A DNA stretch of 25,105 bases from JAYQPQ01 sp038145405. Lineage in GTDB: Bacteria; Pseudomonadota; Gammaproteobacteria; Pseudomonadales; GM7GCV1. Below, in pieces: positions 16,283 through 23,367 of this stretch. The stretch spans positions 1-25,105 of the forward strand of contig JAYQPQ010000022.1 of assembly GCA_038145405.1 (NCBI GenBank), read 5' to 3'. Numbering within the stretch: the stretch's first letter is position 1; the number at the start of each line of letters is the position of its first letter. Under the pieces are notes generated by a model, which was not told where the DNA came from, searched no databases, and saw nothing but the letters and a program-made list of their open reading frames with translations. Position numbers and translations under genes: made by a program.

Positions 16283-17105
16283 TCGCCCTGCCAAGCGTTA
16301 TTACCCGGCCATCTGGCTATCCGATATGCATCTGGGTTACCGCCAGTGCAAGGCGGAATACTTACTGGATTTTCTCAAGTCGACGCGCTCGGATGTGCTC
16401 TATCTGGTCGGCGATGTCATCGACATGTGGGCCATGAAGCGAGGCTTCCATTGGCCCAAGACGCATCATGAAGTCCTGAAAAAAATCGTCAAAATCGCGC
16501 AGAAAGGCAAGACCCGGGTGATCTATATCCCCGGCAACCACGACGAACCCTGCCGCGATCTGGTCGGCAACACCCTGCTCGGCGTGGAGCTCCACCGCAA
16601 TTTTATTCACCAATGTTCCGATGGCCGCCGCTTCCTGCTCTGCCACGGCGACGAATTTGAAAACGCTATTCGTCACTCCCGACTGAATCGCCTGGTTGGC
16701 GACTTTAGCTACGATCTGCTGCTCTGGCTCAATCGCTGGGGCAATCGCGTTCGCGCCTGGTTTGGCATGCCCTACTGGTCGCTGGCGACCTATATCAAGA
16801 ACCGCGTCGACACGGCCCGTCGCACCATCGAGATCTTCGAACAGGAGGCTGCCGCCGAAGCGCGCCGCCGGGGATTAGACGGGGTGATCTGCGGCCATAT
16901 TCACCAGCCCGAGATTCGCAAGATCGACGGTGTACTCTATTGCAATGACGGCGACTGGACCGAAAGCTGTACCGCACTGGTGGAGAACAGTGATGGCTGG
17001 CTCGAAATACTGCACTGGAGCGAAGCGCGTCAAAGTGTAAAAAGCGACCGCGAAGAGCCCGATCAGGCACAGCAGCCCATTCTGGTGCTGCCCAGGGTTT
17101 CCTGA
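16269..17105 (+). CDS. Calcineurin-like phosphoesterase, PlcP/LpxH-like (COG2908 type)
   Basis: A 278-residue metallophosphoesterase with all metal-binding motifs: SDMHLG (Asp19, His21), GDVIDMW (Asp49), GNHDE (Asn90, His91), CHGDEFE (His126) and GHIHQPE (His210, His212). Annotation pipelines would call it UDP-2,3-diacylglucosamine pyrophosphatase. Features such as WLSDMHLGYRQCKAEYLLDFL at residues 17-36, GMPYWSLATYIK and YCNDGDWTESCTALVE match my recollection of the PlcP type, a phospholipase C that frees diacylglycerol under phosphate starvation in Sinorhizobium and marine bacteria. I choose TTG 16269 as start because GGGAGG lies 8 bases upstream; TTG 16242 is the longer option. It overlaps the glycosyltransferase by 14 bp. 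The exact substrate is inference. Confidence 0.83.
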   Translation: MGKTDRPAKRYYPAIWLSDMHLGYRQCKAEYLLDFLKSTRSDVLYLVGDVIDMWAMKRGFHWPKTHHEVLKKIVKIAQKGKTRVIYIPGNHDEPCRDLVGNTLLGVELHRNFIHQCSDGRRFLLCHGDEFENAIRHSRLNRLVGDFSYDLLLWLNRWGNRVRAWFGMPYWSLATYIKNRVDTARRTIEIFEQEAAAEARRRGLDGVICGHIHQPEIRKIDGVLYCNDGDWTESCTALVENSDGWLEILHWSEARQSVKSDREEPDQAQQPILVLPRVS

Positions 17106-17119
17106 TCACATAGTTCTGG

Positions 17120-17152
17120 CCACTATCAAACAGCTTGAGTGGTTTTATTTTT
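17120..17152 (+). terminator. Rho-independent terminator after the phosphoesterase gene
   Basis: CCAC (17120-17123) pairs with GTGG (17139-17142) and TCAA (17126-17129) with TTGA (17135-17138), leaving a 2-base bulge and a 5-base loop, followed directly by TTTTATTTTT. It lies 15 bases after the phosphoesterase stop and would end the glycosyltransferase-phosphoesterase transcript. Confidence 0.65.
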
Positions 17153-17452
17153 CCTAAACAGTGGAATCAGTTGTCCAGACACCACCATGCTCAAGACGCC
17201 GTCCTCCAGTCCGCCCGGCACTATGGAGGTGCTTCATGCATCGGCGCCGGATATTCCCTGTCTTGGCAAATGGAACCTCAGGGTCGACACTTCAAAGCGG
17301 ATATTGTCGCAATGACAACTTCCCTGACAGAGGATGGTTTTTCTCTTATTCCAGCTAGGGTGGCTTTTTCCAGCACCCTGACATTTGCACCGGATTCCCA
17401 TTCCGGCGCAGAATAGTCGCCACCCATTGCAAATTAGCGGAGAGGGGCTTCT
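17153..17452. other. Gene-free stretch with small inverted repeats
   Basis: I find no convincing gene here: the only sizeable frames lack good starts or lie antisense to the next gene. It holds several small dyads: TTGTC/GACAA (17304-17318, 5-base loop), AGGGTG/CACCCT (17357-17379, 11-base loop), and CCGGA/TCCGG (17390-17406), which extends through one mismatch to TGC/GCA at 17386-17410. These may be operators or leader structure for the membrane protein at 17453. No clear sigma-70 promoter was assigned. Confidence 0.45.
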
Positions 17453-18037
17453 ATGAATCCATTGAAAAGCATCAAAGGCACCATAGCTTCTGGTGTGATC
17501 CTGGCAGTTGTTATCGGCCTGGCTACCAGCGGTGTCGCCTTTAACGTAGCCAGCTTTATTATCTGGCTGCATGTTCTTGCAGGCATTACCTGGATTGGCC
17601 TGCTTTATTACTTCAACTTTGTGCAGGTGCCGGCCATGGCTGCTGCTGCCGCCGATACTGGCGGCCCAGGCGCTGCCGGTATCAGTAAGTACGTGGCTCC
17701 CCGCGCTCTGCTCTGGTTCCGCTGGGGCGCGGTGGTGACCTGGCTGACGGGTGCTGCCTACCTGGGTCATATTGGCCTTCTGGATGACGCCTTCCTGCTG
17801 CGCAGCGGTGCTGCCACCATCGGCATCGGCGCCTGGCTGGGCACCATCATGCTGTTCAATGTGTGGGTGCTGATCTGGCCAAATCAGAAAAAGGTGCTGG
17901 GCCTGGTTTCCGCCACGCCGGAAGAAATTGCCAAGGCCAAAACCGTGGCCCTATTGGCCTCTCGCACCAATACCCTGCTGTCTGTTCCCATGCTGATGAG
18001 CATGGTGGGATTCGGCCACGGCGGATTCTTTATCTAA
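17453..18037 (+). CDS. Membrane protein resembling PuuD/urate oxidase N-terminal domain
   Basis: A 194-residue integral membrane protein with about five spans (roughly residues 10-30, 33-58, 86-106, 119-142 and 170-190). The segment IIWLHVLAGITWIGLLYYFNF closely resembles the N-terminal membrane domain of the urate hydroxylase PuuD (Urate_ox_N type), with a histidine near residue 40 and GFGHGG at the end as possible haem or metal ligands. PuuD adds a C-terminal cytochrome c domain; here there is no CxxCH motif and the protein stops after the membrane part. No purine-breakdown genes are in the window, so a urate function is doubtful. GGAGAGGGG just upstream supports the start. A strong terminator follows. 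Confidence 0.75.
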   Translation: MNPLKSIKGTIASGVILAVVIGLATSGVAFNVASFIIWLHVLAGITWIGLLYYFNFVQVPAMAAAAADTGGPGAAGISKYVAPRALLWFRWGAVVTWLTGAAYLGHIGLLDDAFLLRSGAATIGIGAWLGTIMLFNVWVLIWPNQKKVLGLVSATPEEIAKAKTVALLASRTNTLLSVPMLMSMVGFGHGGFFI

Positions 18038-18061
18038 CCTGGGCCTGCACGCTGAGTAACA

Positions 18062-18087
18062 AAAAGGGGAGCCGACGCTCCCCTTTT
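18062..18087. terminator. Bidirectional rho-independent terminator
   Basis: AAAAGGGGAGC (18062-18072) and GCTCCCCTTTT (18077-18087) form a perfect 11-bp stem with a CGAC loop. The A and T tracts give a T-tail in both directions, so it can end both the plus-strand membrane protein gene (stop 18037) and the minus-strand RidA-family gene (stop 18106). Confidence 0.9.
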
Positions 18088-18105
18088 CTATGGCTGGCGA
18101 AAAGT

Positions 18106-18489
18106 TCAGGCGGATTTTCTGGCGGTCACCTGAATCTCGATTTTCATGGCGTCGTCTAGCAGCCGCGCTTCAAACACGGTGCATGCGGGGCGCACATCGC
18201 CCAGCCACTTGGCCAGCACCGGCCAGCAGGGTTCGAAGTGGTCGCGATTTGGCAGGATGTAGGTCACGCGCACGATATCCTTGACTGACGAACCGGCCTG
18301 CTTCAGCGCGTTGTCGATATTCACGAAAGCCTGGTTGGCCTGCTCTTCGACCTTGTCGCTCAGCGTCTTGGCCTGGTAGTCATAGCCGGTGGTGCCGGAC
18401 ACGAAGATGTAGTCGCCTTCGACGACGGCGCGGGAGTAGCCGATCTTGGCTTCAAATTCCGAGCTGCTGGAAATGAGTTGTCTGCTCAT
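18106..18489 (-). CDS. RidA-family (YjgF/UK114) protein lacking the usual catalytic arginine
   Basis: A 127-residue protein with the RidA fold marks: YSRAVVEGDYIFVSGTTG near residues 18-35, QANQAFVNIDNALKQAGSSV in the middle, and the C-terminal EARLLDDAMKIEIQVTA. True RidA deaminates reactive enamine/imine intermediates such as 2-aminoacrylate using an arginine in a PARS-like motif (Arg105 in E. coli). Here the matching stretch reads RPACTVFEARL, with no arginine at that place by eye alignment, which points to one of the Rid subfamilies with unknown function. It sits between two terminators (18062-18087 and 18517-18543) and is therefore probably its own transcription unit, although the spacer in front of it is very short. 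Confidence 0.88.
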   Translation of the reverse strand: MSRQLISSSSEFEAKIGYSRAVVEGDYIFVSGTTGYDYQAKTLSDKVEEQANQAFVNIDNALKQAGSSVKDIVRVTYILPNRDHFEPCWPVLAKWLGDVRPACTVFEARLLDDAMKIEIQVTARKSA

Positions 18490-18516
18490 GGAAGTCTTCT
18501 CAATGTGATGTGGACT

Positions 18517-18543
18517 TAAAAAAGGGGAGCAACAGCTCCCCTT
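18517..18543 (-). terminator. Rho-independent terminator of the suc operon
   Basis: AAGGGGAGC (18522-18530) and GCTCCCCTT (18535-18543) form a 9-bp stem with a 4-base loop, followed on the minus strand by a T run (18523-18518). It lies 20 bases after the sucD stop. The stem core GGGGAGC is the same as in the terminator at 18062-18087. Confidence 0.9.
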
Positions 18544-18563
18544 CCCTTACATCACCGTCTGCC

Positions 18564-19436
18564 TTACCAGCCGGTGATTTCCTTCAGTGCATCGCCAATT
18601 TTGGCCAAGCTGCGCACGGTTTTGACACCGGCTGCTTCCAGTGCAGCGAATTTCTCGTCCGCCGTACCCTTGCCGCCGGAAATGATGGCACCGGCGTGGC
18701 CCATGCGCTTGCCTGCAGGCGCAGTCACACCAGCGATGTAGGACACGACTGGCTTCTTGATGTTGGCCTTGATGTACTCCGCAGCCTCTTCTTCTGCGCT
18801 ACCGCCGATCTCACCGATCATGACGATGGCTTCGGTCTGCGGGTCATCCTTGAACAGTTTGAGAATGTCGATAAAGTTGGAACCCGGAATGGGGTCGCCG
18901 CCAATGCCGACGCAGGTGGACTGACCGAAGCCGGCATCGGTGGTCTGCTTGACCGCTTCGTAGGTCAGGGTGCCGGAGCGCGACACGATACCGACCTTTC
19001 CGGGCTTGTGGATATGGCCGGGCATAATGCCGATCTTGCACTCGCCGGGCGTAATAACGCCGGGGCAGTTGGGACCGATCAGACGCACACCCAGTTCGTC
19101 GCACTTCACCTTAACCTGCAGCATGTCCAGGGTAGGTACGCCTTCCGTAATGCAGACAATCAACTCGATCCCGGCATGGGCTGCTTCCAGAATGGAGTCT
19201 TTGCAGAAAGGCGCCGGAACATAGATCACGGAGGCGGTAGCGCCGGTCGTTGCGACGGCATCCTTTACCGTATCGAATACCGGCAGGCCCAAATGGGTCT
19301 GGCCGCCCTTGCCTGGTGTGACGCCACCCACCATCTGGGTGCCATAGGCAATCGCCTGTTCCGAGTGAAACGTGCCTTGAGAACCAGTAAAGCCCTGGCA
19401 GATGACCTTGGTGCTTTTATTGATCAATACGCTCAT
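18564..19436 (-). CDS. sucD: Succinyl-CoA synthetase subunit alpha
   Basis: ADP/GDP-forming succinate-CoA ligase alpha subunit; with SucC it converts succinyl-CoA to succinate while making a nucleoside triphosphate in the TCA cycle. The 290-residue product has the CoA-binding start KVICQGFTGSQGTFHSEQAI, IGPNCPGVITPGECKIGIMP, and the phosphohistidine site GHAGAIISGGKGTADEK with His247. The ATG at 19436 follows the sucC stop by 13 bases. It is the last gene of the suc operon, with a strong terminator 20 bases downstream. Confidence 0.98.
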   Translation of the reverse strand: MSVLINKSTKVICQGFTGSQGTFHSEQAIAYGTQMVGGVTPGKGGQTHLGLPVFDTVKDAVATTGATASVIYVPAPFCKDSILEAAHAGIELIVCITEGVPTLDMLQVKVKCDELGVRLIGPNCPGVITPGECKIGIMPGHIHKPGKVGIVSRSGTLTYEAVKQTTDAGFGQSTCVGIGGDPIPGSNFIDILKLFKDDPQTEAIVMIGEIGGSAEEEAAEYIKANIKKPVVSYIAGVTAPAGKRMGHAGAIISGGKGTADEKFAALEAAGVKTVRSLAKIGDALKEITGW

Positions 19437-19449
19437 GTTCTTACCTTAA

Positions 19450-20610
19450 TTACTTGGCTGCGGCGACGACCATTTCGGCCGCTTCAGAGAGTGATTTGGG
19501 AGCCTGGATATTGAGGCCGCTGTTGGCCAGGATTTCCGAGCCCTTGGCCGCGTTGGTACCTTCCAGGCGCACCACGACAGGGATTTTCACTCCCACTTCC
19601 TTGACCGCGCCGATAATGCCCTCGGCGATCATGTCGCAGCGCACGATGCCGCCAAAGATGTTGACCAGTACTGCCTTCACCTTGTCGTCCGACAGGATGA
19701 TTTTGAACGCTTCCGCCACGCGCTCTTTGGTCGCGCCGCCCCCTACATCGAGGAAGTTGGCCGGCGCACCGCCGTGTAGGTTGACGATGTCCATGGTGCC
19801 CATTGCCAGGCCGGCGCCATTCACCATGCAGCCGATATTGCCGTCAAGAGCCACGTAGTTGAGGCTCCATTGCGCCGCATGGGCTTCGCGCGGATCGGTC
19901 TGCGAGGGGTCGTCCATGTCATGAATCTGCTTCTGACGATAGAGGGCATTGCCATCCACCACCAATTTGGCGTCCAGACAGTGCAGATTGCCTTCGGGCG
20001 TGATGACCAGCGGGTTGACTTCCACCAGCGCAAGATCCTTCTCGATAAACATGCGCACCAGATTCATGAAGATATCGGTGAACTGCTTGATTTGCTTGTC
20101 CTTGAGGCCCAGCTGGAAAGCGATCTCGCGGCCTTGGTAAGGCATGGGACCGGTCAACGGATCAATGGCCGCCTTGAGGATTTTCTCGGGAGTCTCGTGG
20201 GCGACTTTTTCGATTTCCACGCCACCCTCGGTAGAGGCCATGACCACGATACGACGGCTGCCGCGATCCAGCACGGCACCTAGATAGAGTTCATCGGCAA
20301 TATCGGTACAGGCGTCGACCAAAATACGGCTGACAGGCTGACCTTTTTCGTCGGTCTGATAGGTCACCAGGCGATTGCCCAGCCATTTGCGGGCGAAAGC
20401 ATCAACCTCCTCCCTGCTGGAAACCAGCTTTACGCCACCGGCCTTGCCGCGCCCGCCGGCGGGTACCTGGGCCTTTACCACCCATTTGTTTCCCGGGATT
20501 TCGCTGAGGGCGGCGACCGCCTCATTTGCCGTGGCTGCGGCAATACCCCGGGATACAGGCAGGCCATACTGAGCAAAAATCTCTTTGGCCTGGTATTCGT
20601 GCAGGTTCAT
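19450..20610 (-). CDS. sucC: Succinyl-CoA synthetase subunit beta
   Basis: Beta subunit of succinate-CoA ligase, holding the ATP-grasp nucleotide site and part of the succinate site. The 386-residue product begins MNLHEYQAKEIFAQYGLPVS and shows KAQVPAGGRGKAGGVKLV, VEVNPLVITPEGNLHCLDAK, GAGLAMGTMDIVNLHGG and NIFGGIVRCD. The ATG at 20610 is chosen over an in-frame TTG at 20628 because AGAGGA lies 9 bases upstream of it. The 62-bp spacer after lpd is AT-rich and could hold a weak internal promoter, but I could not assign one. Confidence 0.98.
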   Translation of the reverse strand: MNLHEYQAKEIFAQYGLPVSRGIAAATANEAVAALSEIPGNKWVVKAQVPAGGRGKAGGVKLVSSREEVDAFARKWLGNRLVTYQTDEKGQPVSRILVDACTDIADELYLGAVLDRGSRRIVVMASTEGGVEIEKVAHETPEKILKAAIDPLTGPMPYQGREIAFQLGLKDKQIKQFTDIFMNLVRMFIEKDLALVEVNPLVITPEGNLHCLDAKLVVDGNALYRQKQIHDMDDPSQTDPREAHAAQWSLNYVALDGNIGCMVNGAGLAMGTMDIVNLHGGAPANFLDVGGGATKERVAEAFKIILSDDKVKAVLVNIFGGIVRCDMIAEGIIGAVKEVGVKIPVVVRLEGTNAAKGSEILANSGLNIQAPKSLSEAAEMVVAAAK

Positions 20611-20672
20611 GCTGATTGTTCCTCTCAATTACCTAATGTTTTGCTAGAATAAAAGCGATTAAACTATTGAAA

Positions 20673-22112
20673 TTACTTTCTTTTCTTTCGATTCTGAATA
20701 TGAATGGCATGGCCGTTTACAGCCAGAGCCGCCTCGTGCACCGCTTCTGACATGGTCGGGTGCGAGAACACCATGCAGCCCAGATCTTCGGCACTGGTGC
20801 CGAATTCCATGGCGATGGCGATTTGCTGCACCAGTTCGGCGGCTGCCGGACCGATGGCATGGCCGCCCAACACCTGATCGGTGCGGGCATCCGCCAATAT
20901 TTTGACAAAACCATCGCTGTCGCTTGCTGCTACGGCACGACCACTGGCGACAAAGGGGAAGACGCCGACGTTGAATTCGACCGCTGCTTCTTTCAACTGC
21001 TGTTCAGTTTTGCCGACTGCAGCGATCTCGGGATGGGTATAGATCACGCTCGGCACCAGGTTGTAATTCATCTGCGCCTTATGGCCGGCAATGCGTTCGG
21101 CTACCATCACGCCCTCTTCCGAACCCTTGTGCGCCAGCATAGGTCCGCGCACGATATCGCCGACGGCATAAACGCCGGGCACCTTTGTCGCACAGAAGTC
21201 ATCTACCGGCACAAAGCCGCTCTCATCCAGGCCCAAATCGCAGTCGGCGGCGAGCAAATCCCTGGTTGCAGGGCGACGACCGACGCACACAATCAGCTTG
21301 TCGAAGGTTTCGGTCTGGGTTTTACCTTCGCCGTCCTGATAGCTGACCACGACCTGCTTGGCCTTGACTTCAGAAGCCGTGACCTTGCAGCCCATGCGAA
21401 TATCCAAGCCCTGCTTGCCAAATAGCTTCAGAGCCTCTTTGGCCACCTGCACATCCATGGCCGGCAGGAAATCCTTGAGTGCTTCTATGACAACGACTTC
21501 CGAACCCAGGCGCGACCAGACGCTGCCCAGTTCGAGGCCGATGACGCCGGCGCCAATCACACCCAGGCGTTTCGGTACGGCATCAAATTCCAGCGCGCCG
21601 GTGGAATCGACGATCAGTTTCTGGTCGACGCGAGCCGGCGGAATATCTATGGGAAGGCTGCCCGCAGCCAAAATCACATGTTCGGCACTATAAATTTTCT
21701 TGCCATCAGCGCCGGAAACCTCTACCTGCTTGTCTTTGAGCAACTTTCCTGTGCCTTGAATGGAGGTGACGCCATTGACCTTGAACAGACCCGTAATGCC
21801 AGTGGCCATCTGCTTCACGACCTTGGCCTTGCGCGCGATCATGGCCGGCACGTCGATGCTCACCGACTTGGCGCCGATACCGTGGCTGGCGAACTCATGC
21901 TGTGCCATGTGGTATTTGTGGGAGCTATCGAGCAATGCCTTGGACGGGATACAACCCACGTTCAGGCAGGTACCGCCGTTGACTACTTTGCCGTCAGCAT
22001 CGGTCCACTTTTCCACACAGGCTGTCTTCAAGCCGAGCTGCGCCGCACGAATGGCGGCGACGTAGCCGGCCGGGCCGGAGCCAATGACGATCAGGTCAAA
22101 ATCTTTTGCCAT
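20673..22112 (-). CDS. lpd: Dihydrolipoyl dehydrogenase (E3)
   Basis: FAD-dependent E3 that reoxidises the dihydrolipoyl group of the 2-oxoglutarate dehydrogenase complex and passes electrons to NAD+. The 479-residue product has the FAD-binding GSGPAGYVAAIRAAQLG (residues 11-27), the redox disulfide GGTCLNVGCIPSKALL (Cys49, Cys54), a second nucleotide motif GAGVIGLELGSVWSRLG, FAD-contacting YAVGDIVRGPMLAHKG, and the C-terminal HPTMSEAVHEA (His451, Glu456). GGGGAG 8 bases upstream supports the start. Its place between sucB and sucC matches the LpdG-type gene of Pseudomonas, so it probably serves 2-oxoglutarate dehydrogenase first. Confidence 0.97.
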   Translation of the reverse strand: MAKDFDLIVIGSGPAGYVAAIRAAQLGLKTACVEKWTDADGKVVNGGTCLNVGCIPSKALLDSSHKYHMAQHEFASHGIGAKSVSIDVPAMIARKAKVVKQMATGITGLFKVNGVTSIQGTGKLLKDKQVEVSGADGKKIYSAEHVILAAGSLPIDIPPARVDQKLIVDSTGALEFDAVPKRLGVIGAGVIGLELGSVWSRLGSEVVVIEALKDFLPAMDVQVAKEALKLFGKQGLDIRMGCKVTASEVKAKQVVVSYQDGEGKTQTETFDKLIVCVGRRPATRDLLAADCDLGLDESGFVPVDDFCATKVPGVYAVGDIVRGPMLAHKGSEEGVMVAERIAGHKAQMNYNLVPSVIYTHPEIAAVGKTEQQLKEAAVEFNVGVFPFVASGRAVAASDSDGFVKILADARTDQVLGGHAIGPAAAELVQQIAIAMEFGTSAEDLGCMVFSHPTMSEAVHEAALAVNGHAIHIQNRKKRK

Positions 22113-22135
22113 GAAAATGCTCCCCTAGGGGCGAA

Positions 22136-23353
22136 TTAAAGCTCGAGCAAAATGCGAGCGGGGTCTTCCACCATCTCTTTGACGGCTACCAGGAACTGCA
22201 CAGCTTCCTTGCCATCGATGAGGCGATGGTCATAGGAGAGCGCCAGATACATCATGGGCCGAATCACCACCTGGCCGTTTTCGGCTACCGGGCGCTCCTT
22301 GATGGCATGCATGCCCAGAATGGCGGTTTGCGGTGGATTGAGAATGGGCGTGGACATCATGGAACCAAAGACGCCGCCATTGGAAATGGTAAAGGTACCG
22401 CCGGTCATTTCCTCCAGCGTCAGCTGTCCATTTTTGGCCTTCTGTCCATATTCATTGATCTTGCTTTCGATGTTAGCCAGCGACAGGTACCCGGCGTCGC
22501 GCAATATAGGAACAACCAGACCGCGGTCGGATGAAACCGCGACGCCAATGTCCTGATAGCCATGGTAGACAATGTCGTTGCCATCGATGGAAGCATTCAC
22601 GGCCGGGAAGCGCTTCAGGGCTTCTGCGCTGACGCGCACAAACAGCGACATAAAGCCGAGTCGCACGCCATGCGCCTTCTCAAAATTGTCCTTATAACGT
22701 GCGCGCAAATCCATGAGCGGCTGCATGTTGACCTCGTTGAAGGTGGTCAACATGGCCGTGGTCTGGCTCGCCTGCAGCAGTCGCTCGGCAATGCGGGCGC
22801 GCAAACGCGACATCGGCACGCGCTTCTCCTCGCGACCGCTGGCGGAAGGTTCCGCCGTCACCGCTGCCCGTGCCGCCTTGGTCGACGGCTTGGGGTCGGA
22901 TTCTAGATGGTTGATCACGTCGCCCTTGGTGATGCGACCGGCCTTGCCGGTACCCGCAATTGCGCCGCTATCGAGACCTTTGCCTTCGATGATGCGCTTG
23001 GCGGCCGGGTTGACCTTGGCGGCGGCGCTCTCGGCCGACTTTGTCTCGGCCTTGGCTTTGTCTGTAGCTGCCGGAGATGCCGTCGTGGCGCTTTTAGCGG
23101 CCTTATCTGCTACAGCGCCTTCAGAGATCCTGCCAATAAGTTGATTGCCTGCTACCGTCTCTCCCTCCGGTGCCAGAATTTCCTCCAGCACGCCGTCGGC
23201 AGGGGCAACCACTTCCAACACGACCTTGTCCGTTTCAATGTCGACCAAGGGCTGGTCGCGTCGCACCGCTTCGCCTTCGGCCACATGCCAGGCAGCGATG
23301 GTGCCGTCCGGAACGGACTCAGGGAAGGTAGGTGACTTGATCTCAATGGACAT
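22136..23353 (-). CDS. sucB: 2-oxoglutarate dehydrogenase E2, dihydrolipoyl succinyltransferase
   Basis: Core of the 2-oxoglutarate dehydrogenase complex; carries the lipoyl arm and transfers succinyl to CoA. The 405-residue product has one lipoyl domain (residues 1-77, lipoylated Lys43 in IETDKVVLEV), an Ala/Lys-rich flexible linker (about 82-112), a peripheral-subunit-binding domain (about 113-150, NPAAKRIIEGKGL, GRITKGDVINHL), a second linker, and the catalytic domain ending in YDHRLIDGKEAVQFL with His376 and Asp380. It lies between sucA (14 bp) and lpd (23 bp) in one operon. Confidence 0.98.
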   Translation of the reverse strand: MSIEIKSPTFPESVPDGTIAAWHVAEGEAVRRDQPLVDIETDKVVLEVVAPADGVLEEILAPEGETVAGNQLIGRISEGAVADKAAKSATTASPAATDKAKAETKSAESAAAKVNPAAKRIIEGKGLDSGAIAGTGKAGRITKGDVINHLESDPKPSTKAARAAVTAEPSASGREEKRVPMSRLRARIAERLLQASQTTAMLTTFNEVNMQPLMDLRARYKDNFEKAHGVRLGFMSLFVRVSAEALKRFPAVNASIDGNDIVYHGYQDIGVAVSSDRGLVVPILRDAGYLSLANIESKINEYGQKAKNGQLTLEEMTGGTFTISNGGVFGSMMSTPILNPPQTAILGMHAIKERPVAENGQVVIRPMMYLALSYDHRLIDGKEAVQFLVAVKEMVEDPARILLEL

Positions 23354-23367
23354 GAATCTATTCCTGT

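Noticed and set aside
16269..17105. Naming the phosphoesterase lpxH
   Set aside because: The metal motifs fit both, but segments around SDMHLG and the C-terminus, and the glycosyltransferase partner, fit the PlcP type better. No symbol is assigned because the substrate is not proven.
17135..17416. 93-codon plus-strand frame in the 17106-17452 gap
   Set aside because: It starts at TTG within the terminator hairpin, has no ribosome-binding site and shows no domain.
18510..19514. 334-codon plus-strand frame opposite sucD
   Set aside because: It is antisense to a fully conserved sucD and its product has no recognisable features.
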